NCBI GenBank assembly: GCA_030710605.1
Contig: CP092868.1
Location: 26,665,050 to 26,729,049 of the forward strand
Direction: 5' to 3'
From: Cordylochernes scorpioides
Lineage: Eukaryota > Arthropoda > Arachnida > Pseudoscorpiones > Chernetidae
Length of the DNA stretch: 64,000 nt
Part shown: in pieces, positions 42,691 to 52,378 of the stretch
How positions within the stretch are numbered: the stretch's first letter is position 1
Layout: every line of letters starts with the position of its first letter
Position numbers and translations under genes: made by a program
The notes under the pieces: model-generated
The model's database searches: none
The model's input: only the letters and a program-made list of their open reading frames with translations
Told to the model about the DNA's origin: nothing

Positions 42691-42959
42691 CAAATGCTTA
42701 GGAGAAAACTGATTAGAGTCTTTCTTAATAGCCTTTGAATTTTTTTTTGAGTATCTTTTGTCTTATTGTTTTGTTCTATATTATAAAATATTTTATGAAT
42801 CATTGTTGAGTCAATTTTTACTCCATATCTTATAGATAAATGGTTTTGTTTTTTGAATTATCATTTTATAGCTAAGATTTATTGTGTATATTTTGACAGT
42901 GTATCTAATGAATTCTATAGGTTCTGCGTCTTTTTGAATACGTATTTTATGAAATAAAA

Positions 42960-43262
42960 AGTTATAAACATTACTAAGAATTGAAACGAATTAAACAGAT
43001 GAATCTAGGCAACAGTGGTGTCATTATAGTATATTATGTCCATTACTAAGAATTGGAAAAAAAAAAGAAAACTGATGAAGATATGCAACAATGGTAATTA
43101 TGACACCATTACTAAGAAATTTAATTGATAATCTGATGGAGATATGCAACAATGGTCATTATAGTACGTTATGAACATTACTAAAATTGGAACAAAGTAA
43201 TATGATAGCGATATGCAACAATGGCATTATAGTATGTTATGAACGTTGATAAAAATGGGAAC
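42960..43262. repeat. Four-copy repeat leading into the 31-bp array
   Basis: GAGATATGCAACAATGG and ATTACTAAGAATTGG recur four times at about 60-80 bp spacing. The CAACAATGG word is shared with the 31-bp array next door, suggesting common origin. Confidence 0.7.
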
Positions 43263-43313
43263 AAACACATACAACACACACACACACAAAGAAGTGACTT
43301 TGTCAACTGTAAA

Positions 43314-44545
43314 TCGCTAGACAACAATGAAGACAAAATAAACTGCAGAGCAACAATGAGACCAGAGTGAACTGCTGGACAACAATGGAGAGTCAAAGTA
43401 AACTGCAGGGCAACAATGGAGAGACAAAGTAAACTGAAGGACAGGAATGGAGTCAAAGTAAACTGCTGGACAACAATGGAGAGACAAAGTAAACTGCAGG
43501 GCAACAATGGAGAGACAAAGTAAACTGTAGGACAACAATGGAGAGACAAAGTAAACTGAAGGACAGGAATGGAGTCAAAGTAAACTGCTGGACAACAATG
43601 GAGAGACAAAGTAAACTGCAGGGCAACAATGGAGAGACAAAGTAAACTGTAGGACAACAATGGAGAGACAAAGTAAACTGCAGGACAACAATAGAGACAA
43701 AGTAAACTGCAGGGCAACAATGGAGAGACAAAGTAAACTGCAGGACAACAATGGAGAGACAAAGTAAACTGCAGGGCAACAATGGAGAGACAAAGTAAAC
43801 TGTAGGACAACAATGGAGAGACAAAGTAAACTGCAGGGCAACAATGGAGAGACAAAGTAAACTGCAGGACAACAATAGAGACAAAGTAAACTGCAGGGCA
43901 ACAATGGAGAGACAAAGTAAACTGCAGGGCAACAATGGAGAGACAAAGTAAACTGCAGGGCAACAATAGAGAAACAAAGTAAACAGCAGGGCAACAATGG
44001 AGAGACAAAGTAAACTGTAGGACAACAATGGGGAGGCAAAGTAAACTGCAGGGCAACAATGGAGAGACAAAGTAAACTGTAGGACAACAATGAAGAGACA
44101 AAGTAAACTGCAGGGCAACAATGGAGAGCCAAAGTAAACTGTAGGGCAACAATAGAGAGCCAAAGTAAACTGTAGGACAACAATGGAGAGACAAAGTAAA
44201 CTGTAGGACAACAATAGAGACAACGTAAACTGCAGGGCAACAATGGAGAGACAAAGTAAACTGTAGGACAACAATGAAGAGACAAAGTAAACTGTAGGAC
44301 AACAATGGAGAGACCAAGTAAACTGTAGGACAACAATGGAGAGACAAAGTAAACTGTAGGACAACAATGGAGAGACAAAGTAAACTGTAGGACAACAATG
44401 GAGAGACAAAGTAAACTGCAGGACAACAATGGAGAGACAAAGTAAACTGCAGGGCAACAATGGAGAGACAAATTAAACTGCAGGACAACAATAGAGACAA
44501 AGTAAACTGCAGGACAGGAATGGCGACAAAGGACAACAATGTACT
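43314..44545. repeat. 31-bp minisatellite, about 39 units
   Basis: The unit is AATGGAGAGACAAAGTAAACT plus GCAGGGCAAC or GTAGGACAAC. Occasional units are 28-29 bp (AATAGAGACAAAG) or carry AGGAATGG. There are no spacers between units, so it is not a CRISPR array. On the minus strand none of the three frames has a stop for hundreds of codons, because the unit lacks stops and 31 is not a multiple of three. The open frames up to 452 codons are therefore a property of the repeat. Confidence 0.95.
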
Positions 44546-44694
44546 ACCGAGGACAGAACATCACGCCATACGACGCCGGAAAAGAAATGTGATAGGGAAG
44601 TTGAGATGGGGCGGCTCACATTTCATTCAACAGCTTTCACCGACCATTGTGGATCAACTGGAAGTAATTTGGTTCTATTTCCATTGTGTACAGT
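44546..44694 (+). other. Unique segment upstream of RPL39, possible 5' exon
   Basis: A short GC-normal segment between the minisatellite and CA-rich DNA. GTAATT at 44664 could be a splice donor for a 5'UTR intron ending at the acceptor before RPL39. This is inference; no TATA or start site is evident. Confidence 0.25.
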
Positions 44695-45235
44695 ATCACA
44701 ACGTACATACACACAAACATACATATACAATATACAGTGTTACGACACACAGTAAATACGTACACCACACAAGCGCACATACACACGACGCAAATATAGG
44801 AATAAACGTAAAACACACATACAACACATATGAAAACAATACGCATAAAACACCACACATAAACAACAAACATCGCACACACATACAAACACACATAAGC
44901 CCAACATACATGAACACACAACACATATACAAACAACATATCTCATCAAAAACTACACAAAAAACACACGAGACAAATGCAAAAACACACAACACCCATA
45001 CAACACATGGGTATTTAATGAACATCACGCATTCCCCAAACAAACTAACATCCACACACATACAACACAAATACACACAACATGCTCAGACAACACACAT
45101 TCACCAAACAAACACACATTATACATACACGCAATGCACATGTACTACACAAAGGCACATACACACACGCACAAAACACCCAGTACGTATACACAAAACA
45201 CACAGCACAAATACCACACCCATTCAACTTTGGCT
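44695..45235. repeat. CA-rich cryptic simple repeat
   Basis: Irregular runs of ACACA, CATACA and AACACAC, very poor in G. The long forward frame across it (H, T, N-rich) is low complexity and not a gene. It may lie within a 5' intron of RPL39. Confidence 0.8.
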
Positions 45236-45255
45236 GTTTGTGAATTGGGTTTTTT

Positions 45256-45266
45256 TTCTACTTAGA
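45256..45266 (+). promoter_or_regulatory. Splice acceptor upstream of RPL39
   Basis: A TTTTTTTTCTACTTAG tract ends about 32 bp before the RPL39 ATG. It is a good polypyrimidine tract plus AG, compatible with a 5'UTR intron or with spliced-leader addition. Confidence 0.45.
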
Positions 45267-45297
45267 ATAAAATCCTTTTTAATCTCAAACATTTGAG

Positions 45298-45453
45298 ATG
45301 TCGTCTCACAAGACCTTCAGGATAAAGATGAAGCAGGCCAAGAAGGCCCGGCAGAACAGGCCCATTCCCCAGTGGATCCGTATGAGGACCGACAACAAGA
45401 TCAGGTTCAACGCCAAGAGGCGTCACTGGAGGCGCACCAAGCCCAAGCTGTAA
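45298..45453 (+). CDS. RPL39: 60S ribosomal protein L39 (eL39)
   Basis: A 51-residue protein in one exon: [20 protein letters not shown], then [18 protein letters not shown], then [13 protein letters not shown] and TAA. The length and the motifs [21 protein letters not shown] and [10 protein letters not shown] are diagnostic for eL39, a small basic protein that lines the peptide exit tunnel of the large cytosolic ribosomal subunit. Codons are clearly more GC-rich than the flanks, as expected for a highly expressed gene. An AATAAA at 45486 and no poly(A) tail in the genome argue against a processed retrocopy. The start is the only ATG in a good position. Lys-Pro-Lys near the C-terminus and Asp-Asn-Lys are less usual residues. 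Confidence 0.95.
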   Translation: MSSHKTFRIKMKQAKKARQNRPIPQWIRMRTDNKIRFNAKRRHWRRTKPKL

Positions 45454-45485
45454 ATTGTTCTGTCACCTGTTGTTCAGAGGATAGC

Positions 45486-45491
45486 AATAAA
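45486..45491 (+). terminator. Poly(A) signal of RPL39
   Basis: AATAAA lies 33 bp after the stop codon, followed by GGCTTACC and no genomic A tract. Confidence 0.7.
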
Positions 45492-45499
45492 GGCTTACC

Positions 45500-45834
45500 A
45501 ACCTCACAACCCATTCAACAAAAACACATACATACATTTAACAACACACTACGTCCTATATTCTGACAGTTAGGGCAGTTCCTTTCAAAATTGCATACAA
45601 TATATTGGTATATTTACAGGAGATAAAGTGAAGGTAACTTTTATCAAATTAATTCTATACATATTCAGGATATATTCCAAAAACTTGAGAATATATATAT
45701 ATTGGATTATAAAATACATTTCTGTTATTGTCCACCAATCAATCCATCATTCTGTTTAAAGTTGCTGTGTGACTCCAGCAATAGTGTCACATAATGCCGC
45801 TGGAAATTGTTCTATGTGAACATTTTAGGTAAAC
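45500..45834. other. Spacer downstream of RPL39
   Basis: CA-rich at first, then AT-rich. No second gene seen. Confidence 0.4.
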
Positions 45835-46122
45835 CAATATATTGTCAAGTAGCTCTACAACTCCGGCCACAGACAGCTCCATGGGACACCTGTCAATCAT
45901 CACTGGACTCCGGGGGGACGACCACAGGTGTGAGGGGTTCTCGGAATCTTATCGGCAAATAAGAACAACCTGACGCCTCGGTGGCTGACGGCGCTCATTA
46001 TTATTATCTTTTAATGTAAATAGCTTTACAACTCCGGTCACAAGAAGCTCCAGGGATGATTTACAGGTGTCCCATGGAGCTTCTTGTGACTGGAGTTGTA
46101 GAGCTACTTGACAATATTTATT
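45835..46122. mobile_element. Fold-back element with ACAACTCCGG arms
   Basis: The arms ATTGTCAAGTAGCTCTACAA and complement mark the two ends. The inner CACAAGAAGCTCCA / CCATGGAGCTTCTTGTG is a second stem. A GC-rich block CCATGGGACACCTGTCAATC with CACAGGTGTGAGGGGTTCTC is shared with 58620-58745 in inverse orientation. Confidence 0.7.
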
Positions 46123-46237
46123 GGAATTTATAAAGAGAGAGAATCCAAACTTTTTAAGTGTGTCAGTTATTTATAAAAAAGTTACAATTGTATATTTGCA
46201 AAAGAGATTTAATATTTATATATATGTATACTACACA

Positions 46238-46443
46238 CTCATGGAAAAAAACCCAATTTCATTTTTGTTTCATTTTTGATGTCGCTGGTCCTCTTTTTTT
46301 TTAGATGGAGACAGAGACAATTTTGTTCACACTTGGTTATCGCGTGTGTCTTCAATAAAGGCCACTGTAATATCTTTCAGAGTTATTGTTTGAATCCCGA
46401 TATATATGCTAAAAGTACAACTTTCTTAAGTTTTATCCATGAG
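46238..46443. mobile_element. Mariner-like MITE, second copy
   Basis: CTCATGGA...TCCATGAG ends, internal TTCACACTTGGTTATCGCG and TTCAATAAAGGCCACTG. It is followed by a GA microsatellite. Confidence 0.75.
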
Positions 46444-46904
46444 AGAGAGAGAGAGTGTATATATTTTTAATAATTGCAGAAAAATATGTAAAAAAAAAAC
46501 ATTGAGCAGTACGAGGTTCTCTTTTTTATTTAATTCCAATACATTTTAAAAACGATATTTTTTATTTAACTAAATACTTATATAGATGGGATAGAGTTAT
46601 AAAGGAAGTATTTAAAACAGAATGTTAAATATTTACGGAATGGAAAAGAGATATTTATGAAAGAGATTTTCTTTTGAAATGGTGGAAAATCAAAAGTTAA
46701 TATTTAGCAATCTGTAAAGGTAAACACACAACTTGTGTGGAAATCTTATTTGAACAATTAAACCTTGCGTTAGATCTTATATTTTCCCCCTTTACTTCCT
46801 ATAAAACTGAATAAAATAATAAATGTTATTTGGACACGTGTGGAACAGTAAATATACATCTTACGAAATACTTCGATTTAATGGATGCCAATTTAAAAAA
46901 AAGT
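46444..46904. other. AT-rich spacer
   Basis: No gene seen. Confidence 0.4.
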
Positions 46905-47150
46905 TGTAAAACGACATTTGAAAATTATCCTGCATGAGTTTCTTTTCAACGAAAAATCAAAATTTATTCAAAGGAATCCCATCCCTGGACACATTTATTT
47001 TTCCGTTTATCATTACTCTTCACAATTCATCCCTAAGGTTGGAAATAATCGTTATTTCTCCTTTGAATAAATTTTGATTTTTCGTTGAAAAGAAACTCAT
47101 GCGGGATAATTTTTTCAAATGTCGTTTTACAATCACAAACCGCATTATAT
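46905..47150. mobile_element. FB-4 fold-back copy
   Basis: Arms with TTGTAAAACGACATTTGAAA and complement, loop shorter than at 14807. It lacks a tRNA-like core. Confidence 0.7.
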
Positions 47151-47165
47151 TGTATTAAAAAAAAT

Positions 47166-47235
47166 GTTCTAACCGGGTTTGAACTTGTGCCTTTTCTAAT
47201 GTAAGACAAACATCATTACCAGTATACCACGAAAC
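47166..47235 (-). tRNA. tRNA-like sequence, probably tRNA-Val-derived pseudogene or SINE head
   Basis: 70 nt on the minus strand. It starts GTTTCGTGGTATACTGG (A box), has a central TCTTACATT with TAC in the anticodon position, and then AGTTCAAACCC (B box). The acceptor stem pairs at three or four positions only. The overall order fits a valine tRNA, but the stems are too degraded for function. No CCA is expected in the genome. Confidence 0.4.
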
Positions 47236-47309
47236 TTGAGGCATTAAAATGACAATTTTCTTTGTAAGAAATTTATTTGAAGCGTATGATTCTTTAAAAA
47301 AAAATAAAT

Positions 47310-47400
47310 CAAATTTCTACTGCCCTTACTGCAATAATAAAAGAAATGGGAGGGAATGGCTCATCAGTGGTGAACCCTTTCAGCGGTTTGTCGATTTCAC
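47310..47400. mobile_element. FB-1 core module
   Basis: TTCTACTGCCCTTACTGCAA, GGGAGGGAATGGCTCATCAG, and CCTTTCAGCGGTTTGTCG. The inner hairpin GGGAGGG/CCCTTT is imperfect here. Confidence 0.65.
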
Positions 47401-47429
47401 AAAGAATCAAAAATATAATCACTATTTCT

Positions 47430-47596
47430 TTTTAGTGATGAGGACCTGAAACGCATACGTGATAAGCTTTTATTGATTAATCAAAAAGGGTAATTCTGAA
47501 AAAATGAAAAAAATCAGCGATTATTTGATATTTATTCTGACAGATGGCGCAAGCCATCAGCAACCTTTAGTTGCACGATCAGATGCCTTTCTCTTT

Positions 47597-47637
<41 letters not shown>
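47430..47637 (+). mobile_element. HHR-B copy with degenerate ribozyme, then (TA)n
   Basis: GTGATGAGGACCTGAAACG at 47436 is the decayed hammerhead. ATTGATTAATCAAAAAGG and GACAGATGGCGCAAGCCATC follow as in 30841-31065. A TA microsatellite occupies 47599-47637. Confidence 0.65.
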
Positions 47638-47641
<4 letters not shown>

Positions 47642-47867
47642 TAAAAACTATATAACAAAATTATAACAAATTATTCTTAAAAATATAACAGATAACAAAC
47701 AGTAATATCTATTTCTTTATAGATTAATTATTCAATTTATTACAAATTTAATTACCACAAAAACAATTAAGAAAAATATATATAAAAAAAAAAATTCATA
47801 AGAATAACAAACTAAAAAACTAAAAAAAACTACAAACATATTAAGGTTAGCACCTCTTTTATGTTAA

Positions 47868-48452
47868 TTTAAACTCGCTAAGAATTGCCTAAGAAAGAAT
47901 TGTCAAACTTGTCCCTCTCTTAAGAACCATGACACTTTTCAAACAACTAGTTGTAAATTAGTGAATACTATTTATAAATTAACATGCCAAATTTGTCAAC
48001 TATCATATATAGGACAAACGTGTAATCCATTAAATATACGAATAAACCTACATAGAAACCACGCTAAAAAATCAATTGGTAATATATATATGAAAGAACA
48101 CAATCAATTACATACTTTTAACAACTTTAAGATAGAAATACTAGACATATGTCAAAACAAAAAACAACGACTATTATTAGAAAACAACTACATTTATAAA
48201 CACAACACATTATTCCCTTATGGACTTAATGACGAATTAAACTACACATACAAACCACAAACAGAAGAAATTTCAACTTATGAAATCAGCTGCAAATACA
48301 AAAAAAATGAATTTAAAACTAAACCTAATAAAACTAGAGGTAAAACTACCAATAAATTAGGTTACATTAAATTTGAAGAATTACTGGACCCAAAACAAAT
48401 GTACACTAACAACTTCGTCGATAAATTTATTAAAACATTATTTAAACTATAA
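47868..48452 (+). CDS. GIY-YIG endonuclease domain of the PLE
   Basis: Open from the codon after a TAA at 47865 to the TAA at 48450-48452. A Cys-rich lead (NCLRKNCQTCPSLKN, SCKLV) precedes the nuclease, as in PLE GIY-YIG domains. Counting from the GTG at 47961 as residue 1, the IYKL Tyr is residue 5, YIG is 16-18, the catalytic Arg in IRINLH is 27, and the conserved Glu in LLLENN is 74. A CQIC pair (9 and 12) sits between the two Tyr motifs. There is no in-frame ATG near the start, so the start codon is unknown; the ORF may be entered by other means or be 5' damaged. The C-terminal third is Lys/Asn-rich. Confidence 0.8.
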   Translation, partial: FKLAKNCLRKNCQTCPSLKNHDTFQTTSCKLVNTIYKLTCQICQLSYIGQTCNPLNIRINLHRNHAKKSIGNIYMKEHNQLHTFNNFKIEILDICQNKKQRLLLENNYIYKHNTLFPYGLNDELNYTYKPQTEEISTYEISCKYKKNEFKTKPNKTRGKTTNKLGYIKFEELLDPKQMYTNNFVDKFIKTLFKL

Positions 48453-50356
48453 ATAATAATAAATGTATCAAACTTATAGAATACATTAAAATTCATAATC
48501 TGACTAACAGATTAATAGATATCACACACGACATCTTTAAATACAGAAAAATTAAACAATCTACTAATAACATTAATATTATCATTAAATTTAATAACAA
48601 TTTATTTAATCATATTAAATTTAATGATATTTTTAATACCCAAAACATCAATAATCTTTTCCCTATAAAAAATTTAAATTTCAAAACAATCTGGAGATAC
48701 AACAAAAATATAGGTAATTTAGTTTGCAATTATAACCAATTTATTAATAATTTGGCAAATTTTAAAAAAATTAAATGTAATTGCAACAACTATATTGATA
48801 GATATAAGTTCCCAGGTCATATATTAACTAGCAATTTTTCTTTTTTAAATCCAGAATATCAGGATATTTTAAATAAAGGGTATAAATATATACCTCAAAT
48901 TAAACACAATTATAATAATACAATTAAATCTATATTAAAAGATATAGATATATTCATAAATAAAACTAGTATAAAATACAGTATTCCAGAATTTACTTTT
49001 CTGGAATGGAAACATAATATTAAAAAGGAAATTATAAATTATTATAATAATACACTTAAATACACAAAACCTAATTCAGATATTCCTTCTCTTAAAGAAA
49101 ATATAATTAATTTACAGAAGGACTTTATTATCACTCCTATAGATAAATGTTCTAATAACTTATCTATAATTTGTAAAAATCTATACCACGATATACTAAA
49201 AAAGGAAATTGATAATAATCATAAATACACTTTTGCTAGAACTACAGCCACAAAAATCAAAAAAGACATCAAAAACGTTGAAAATTCACTAAAAATTTAT
49301 AATAACCACAAAAATCCAAACATACCAAAGTTCTATATAATTCCTAAACTACACAAAAAACCAATTTCTTTTAGAACAATCACATCTGGTATAAATTCAG
49401 TTATAAAAAACATTGATATACAATTAGCTTCAACACTACAATTTATTATAAATAAATTAACTAATAAATATAATTATAAATTTATCGACTCAAATAAAAA
49501 AATCATTAACTATTTAATGAACACACACAATTGGACAAACATTGAAACAGTACACACATTTGACTTTGAGGACCTATATTCTAAAATAAATTTAAAAGAT
49601 CTAAATAATAAAATAACCAATTTATTTAACGAATTCATTAATGACAAAACTTTCTACATTAAAATTATTCATAACAGATATAAAACAATTAAATTAGATC
49701 TTAAAACAGCAAAAACTCTACTGGAAACATTTTTAAATTTTAACTATATAGAATTTAAAAATAAAATATATATTCAATCAGAAGGCGTTCCCATGGGAAC
49801 TTCTTCCAGTCCATTATTAGCCAACCTAATATTGTTCTGGTACGAAAGAGAATACTTTCTACAAAATAGTGTTAATTGGCAAATGTTCCGATATGTAGAT
49901 GACATCATAATATTCAATAATCCACAGTTTAAAAAATTAATACCTGAAATATATCCTAAATACTTGAAACTTAAGAACAATGAAAAAATTTATAGAAACA
50001 AAAAAGTTAACTTTTTAGACTTGAATATAGACCTTACAAATAGTGCTGTTAGAGTTTATAATAAAAAGAGTAATTATAATTTCAATATTATAAAATACTG
50101 TAATATAAATTCTAATATATCATTAAATTGCTGTAAGGGTATATATTTTGGTCAGTTTCTGAGATTTTATAGAATAAATAATATATTAGATAATTTCATA
50201 GAAGATGTTAAAAATTTAAACATGGAATTTATTAAAAACATATTTAGTATCAAACAAGTAAAATATTTCAACAGTATATCAATTATAAAATATTTAAAAA
50301 AAAATAAATGGAAGTATCCATTTACGAAATCAACTTTCTATAATTTCTCTCAATAA
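48446..50356 (+). CDS. PLE reverse transcriptase
   Basis: Open without a stop from 48446 to TAA at 50354-50356, about 636 residues, with no ATG at its beginning. Counting from the TTG at 48752 as residue 1: the CxC motif KCNC is at 8-11, then FPGHILTSNFSFL. RT follows with PKFYIIPKLHK, then motif A TFDFEDLYSKI (Asp271), motif B EGVPMGTSSSPLLANL (344 on), and motif C FRYVDDIII (Asp383, Asp384). NFLDLNI and the YF.QFLRFYRI thumb region follow. The frame is one step back from the GIY-YIG frame, overlapping it by 7 bp, so one base indel or translational coupling links them. It synthesises cDNA from element RNA. Confidence 0.9.
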   Translation, partial: TINNNKCIKLIEYIKIHNLTNRLIDITHDIFKYRKIKQSTNNINIIIKFNNNLFNHIKFNDIFNTQNINNLFPIKNLNFKTIWRYNKNIGNLVCNYNQFINNLANFKKIKCNCNNYIDRYKFPGHILTSNFSFLNPEYQDILNKGYKYIPQIKHNYNNTIKSILKDIDIFINKTSIKYSIPEFTFLEWKHNIKKEIINYYNNTLKYTKPNSDIPSLKENIINLQKDFIITPIDKCSNNLSIICKNLYHDILKKEIDNNHKYTFARTTATKIKKDIKNVENSLKIYNNHKNPNIPKFYIIPKLHKKPISFRTITSGINSVIKNIDIQLASTLQFIINKLTNKYNYKFIDSNKKIINYLMNTHNWTNIETVHTFDFEDLYSKINLKDLNNKITNLFNEFINDKTFYIKIIHNRYKTIKLDLKTAKTLLETFLNFNYIEFKNKIYIQSEGVPMGTSSSPLLANLILFWYEREYFLQNSVNWQMFRYVDDIIIFNNPQFKKLIPEIYPKYLKLKNNEKIYRNKKVNFLDLNIDLTNSAVRVYNKKSNYNFNIIKYCNINSNISLNCCKGIYFGQFLRFYRINNILDNFIEDVKNLNMEFIKNIFSIKQVKYFNSISIIKYLKKNKWKYPFTKSTFYNFSQ

Positions 50357-50764
50357 TAACTAATACAAATTTATAATCTTTAACAGTTAATTAAACTTGG
50401 ATTAAATAGCTGATTTGAAGATTTTTTCAAAAGATTTTTAAAGTGGTGTTGTATAGAATTCATTTTGTTTAATCTCCAATTTCTGGGGAGGAAAATGGAA
50501 ATTAAATAAAGGTGAATTTACACAATTAATAGCTTTATTAAACTCTTATAATTTGCCTTTTTAAAGGAATATTAAAAGATGAATGAGTGTTGAATCAGTT
50601 ATATTGATATAACTAACTGTAAAGATTATAAAGTTTGGCTTTCTTCCCTTAACTACTTTTTCTTTCTTCTTTGATTGTCTTGTTGTTCAAAAAATTCAGA
50701 ATAAATGGTCTAATTTTGAAATGTCCCCCCCGCAACATGTGTCATCCAGAAATAGATGGTCACA
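50357..50764. other. AT-rich 3' flank of the PLE
   Basis: May include the PLE 3'UTR. A CCCCCCC run at about 50728. No ribozyme core seen. Confidence 0.4.
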
Positions 50765-50785
50765 ATGGAGGACGCCGCGGACGAG
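50765..50785 (+). other. Possible short first coding exon
   Basis: CACAATGG, a strong start context, opens a frame MEDAADE, followed in phase by the donor GTAGGT at 50786. The stretch (GGACGCCGCGGACGAG) is GC- and CpG-rich in very AT-rich DNA. No acceptor-linked second exon is visible in the window, so this remains a hint. Confidence 0.25.
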
Positions 50786-50879
50786 GTAGGTTTACAGTTG
50801 GAATTTGTTAACAATTGTATTTGGTATATCTGTTCATATAAATGTTTCACTGAATTAACTTAATATTAACACATAAAAT

Positions 50880-51595
50880 CCGGTTTAAAAGAGGTCTATG
50901 ACATAATAAAGAAGGGGTGAAATGTCAGCTGGATTTTTATTTGAAAATCCCCGGTCCAGCAGATCTCTTTTTTCAATAATTATTTCAATTTAAATTTTTT
51001 TGTGTATGTCTGGTCTACCATTAGGGTTTCAAAACATAATAACCAAACTTATAACAAAAGTTAATTCATATTATAGATATATTGCTAAATACAACTATTT
51101 ATAATCATATTTTAAAATAAAAAAATTTCAAAAAATCTTAAAAAAAAAAAAGGATAAAATATAAAATTATAAAAATATATATATATACTAACAATCTCAT
51201 CTACCTTCTTTACAAAACTTTTTTTTTCTCTCTTATTATTAGTTTGATTAAAAGTGCATGGTTCTGTCTTTCTCTCTTTTCTCTAACTACTAAAATTTAT
51301 AATATTAAATATATTCTCACTTCTATTATTCTATATATAGGATAGAGTATGTCTAAATGACGTGTAAAAACCGATGCAAAAGACGTTACGTTGTTAATTT
51401 TTATTGTTATTAATTATAAATATATAATTAACTGGATGATGTATTAGAAGTAAAGGATTTTTTTTTCTCTCTCTCTACTAAATAATAACTATTTACAAAT
51501 TTTATAATTTAAATTTAATTGATCAAAATAGTGAAGATAATTTTAAAACAAAACTGGACTATAAAATTAAACAACTATTTATTATTATATATATA
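50880..51595. other. AT-rich DNA, no gene seen
   Basis: Several TA and pyrimidine runs, no supported feature. Confidence 0.45.
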
Positions 51596-51599
51596 TATA

Positions 51600-51800
51600 T
51601 ATATGTGATACATTAGCGCGTCATCTGTTGTAAGAAATTTGCACTATTTTTGACGTGTACGATTCTTTCAAAAATAAATCAATTTTCTTCTGTCCTTATT
51701 GCAATGATAAAATAATAAGAAGGCCTGGCTCATCAGTGGTGAACCCTCCCAGCGGTTTCGCCAGTTTAATTTACTATATATACATTTATCACCCTGATCC
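51600..51800. mobile_element. FB-1 partial copy
   Basis: Left end TTAGCGCGTCATCTG, core GGCCTGGCTCATCAGTGGTG and CCCTCCCAGCGGTTTCGCC. Confidence 0.65.
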
Positions 51801-51974
51801 CACAGTACAATTTCACACTTTTTTATTGTACTAATATTTCATTTAAAGTAAAGAATTTCTTTTTTTTATATTGTATCTAGCTTCCGAAGACCTCCTTTAA
51901 GAAGTACTTAAGAATTATGTATTGGTAAAAGAACAAGATTTTCCGAAAGATTTGTCCTGTTCGAAAAGATCAAT

Positions 51975-52300
51975 ATAAAGCAATAACGCGCTATCTAAAT
52001 TTTGAGAAATATAACTATTAAACACGAATTATTTTTCTACAAATAAAACAAACTTTTTTTATTGTGTCCTTACTACGATGAGCTAGACCCTCCCACTAAT
52101 ATATTTTTTTATCGCAGTAATCAGTAATCAGTGGTGAACCCTCCCAGCGGTTTCGCCAATTTAATCCATCAGACCGCTTCTCAGAGCTCTAATACTGTAT
52201 TAGACGATTCTGCTTATATACGCAGCACTGAAGGATGGAATCTTAGAAATGGTTTTCAAGAAAACTATGAACATAAGCTTATTAAGTTAATAAAGTTATT
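51975..52300. mobile_element. FB-1 copy
   Basis: CAATAACGCGCTATCTAAA at left. The core CCCTCCCAGCGGTTTCGCC is at about 52139, and TCAGACCGCTTCTCAGAGC with the TACGCAGCACTGAAGG block follow, the latter also at 1708-1735 in reverse. Confidence 0.65.
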
Positions 52301-52378
52301 GCTTTGTGTTAATATATTTATAAATAAGATTATGTGAAAAAATAATAAAAAAGATCAGGAATTGATATTAAAAATAAA

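Larger units (their letters stand above)
47868..50356 (+). mobile_element. Penelope-like retroelement with N-terminal GIY-YIG (Naiad/Chlamys order)
   Basis: Two adjacent forward frames encode first a GIY-YIG nuclease, then a PLE reverse transcriptase. Canonical Penelope elements have the nuclease after the RT. The reversed order, with a CxC motif between them (KCNC at the start of the second part), is the arrangement reported for the Naiad and Chlamys groups. All catalytic motifs are present. The termini could not be fixed: 5' DNA is AT-rich next to a TA repeat, and the 3' flank (50357-50700) has no poly(A). The two frames overlap by 7 bp. Confidence 0.85.

Noticed and set aside
43181-44539. 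452-codon minus-strand open frame as a membrane protein gene
   Set aside because: It is the 31-bp minisatellite read through; all three minus frames are open and the peptide repeats with the unit.
43314-44545. 31-bp repeat as a CRISPR array
   Set aside because: Units abut directly with no unique spacers, the DNA is eukaryotic, and there are no cas genes.
44460-45296. 278-codon forward frame before RPL39
   Set aside because: His/Thr/Asn-rich product of a CA-rich tract fused to minisatellite; low complexity, no domain.
48441-48447. TTTAAAC as a -1 programmed frameshift site in the PLE
   Set aside because: The heptamer is not in the zero-frame register needed, and the target frame has a TAA at 48443-48445.
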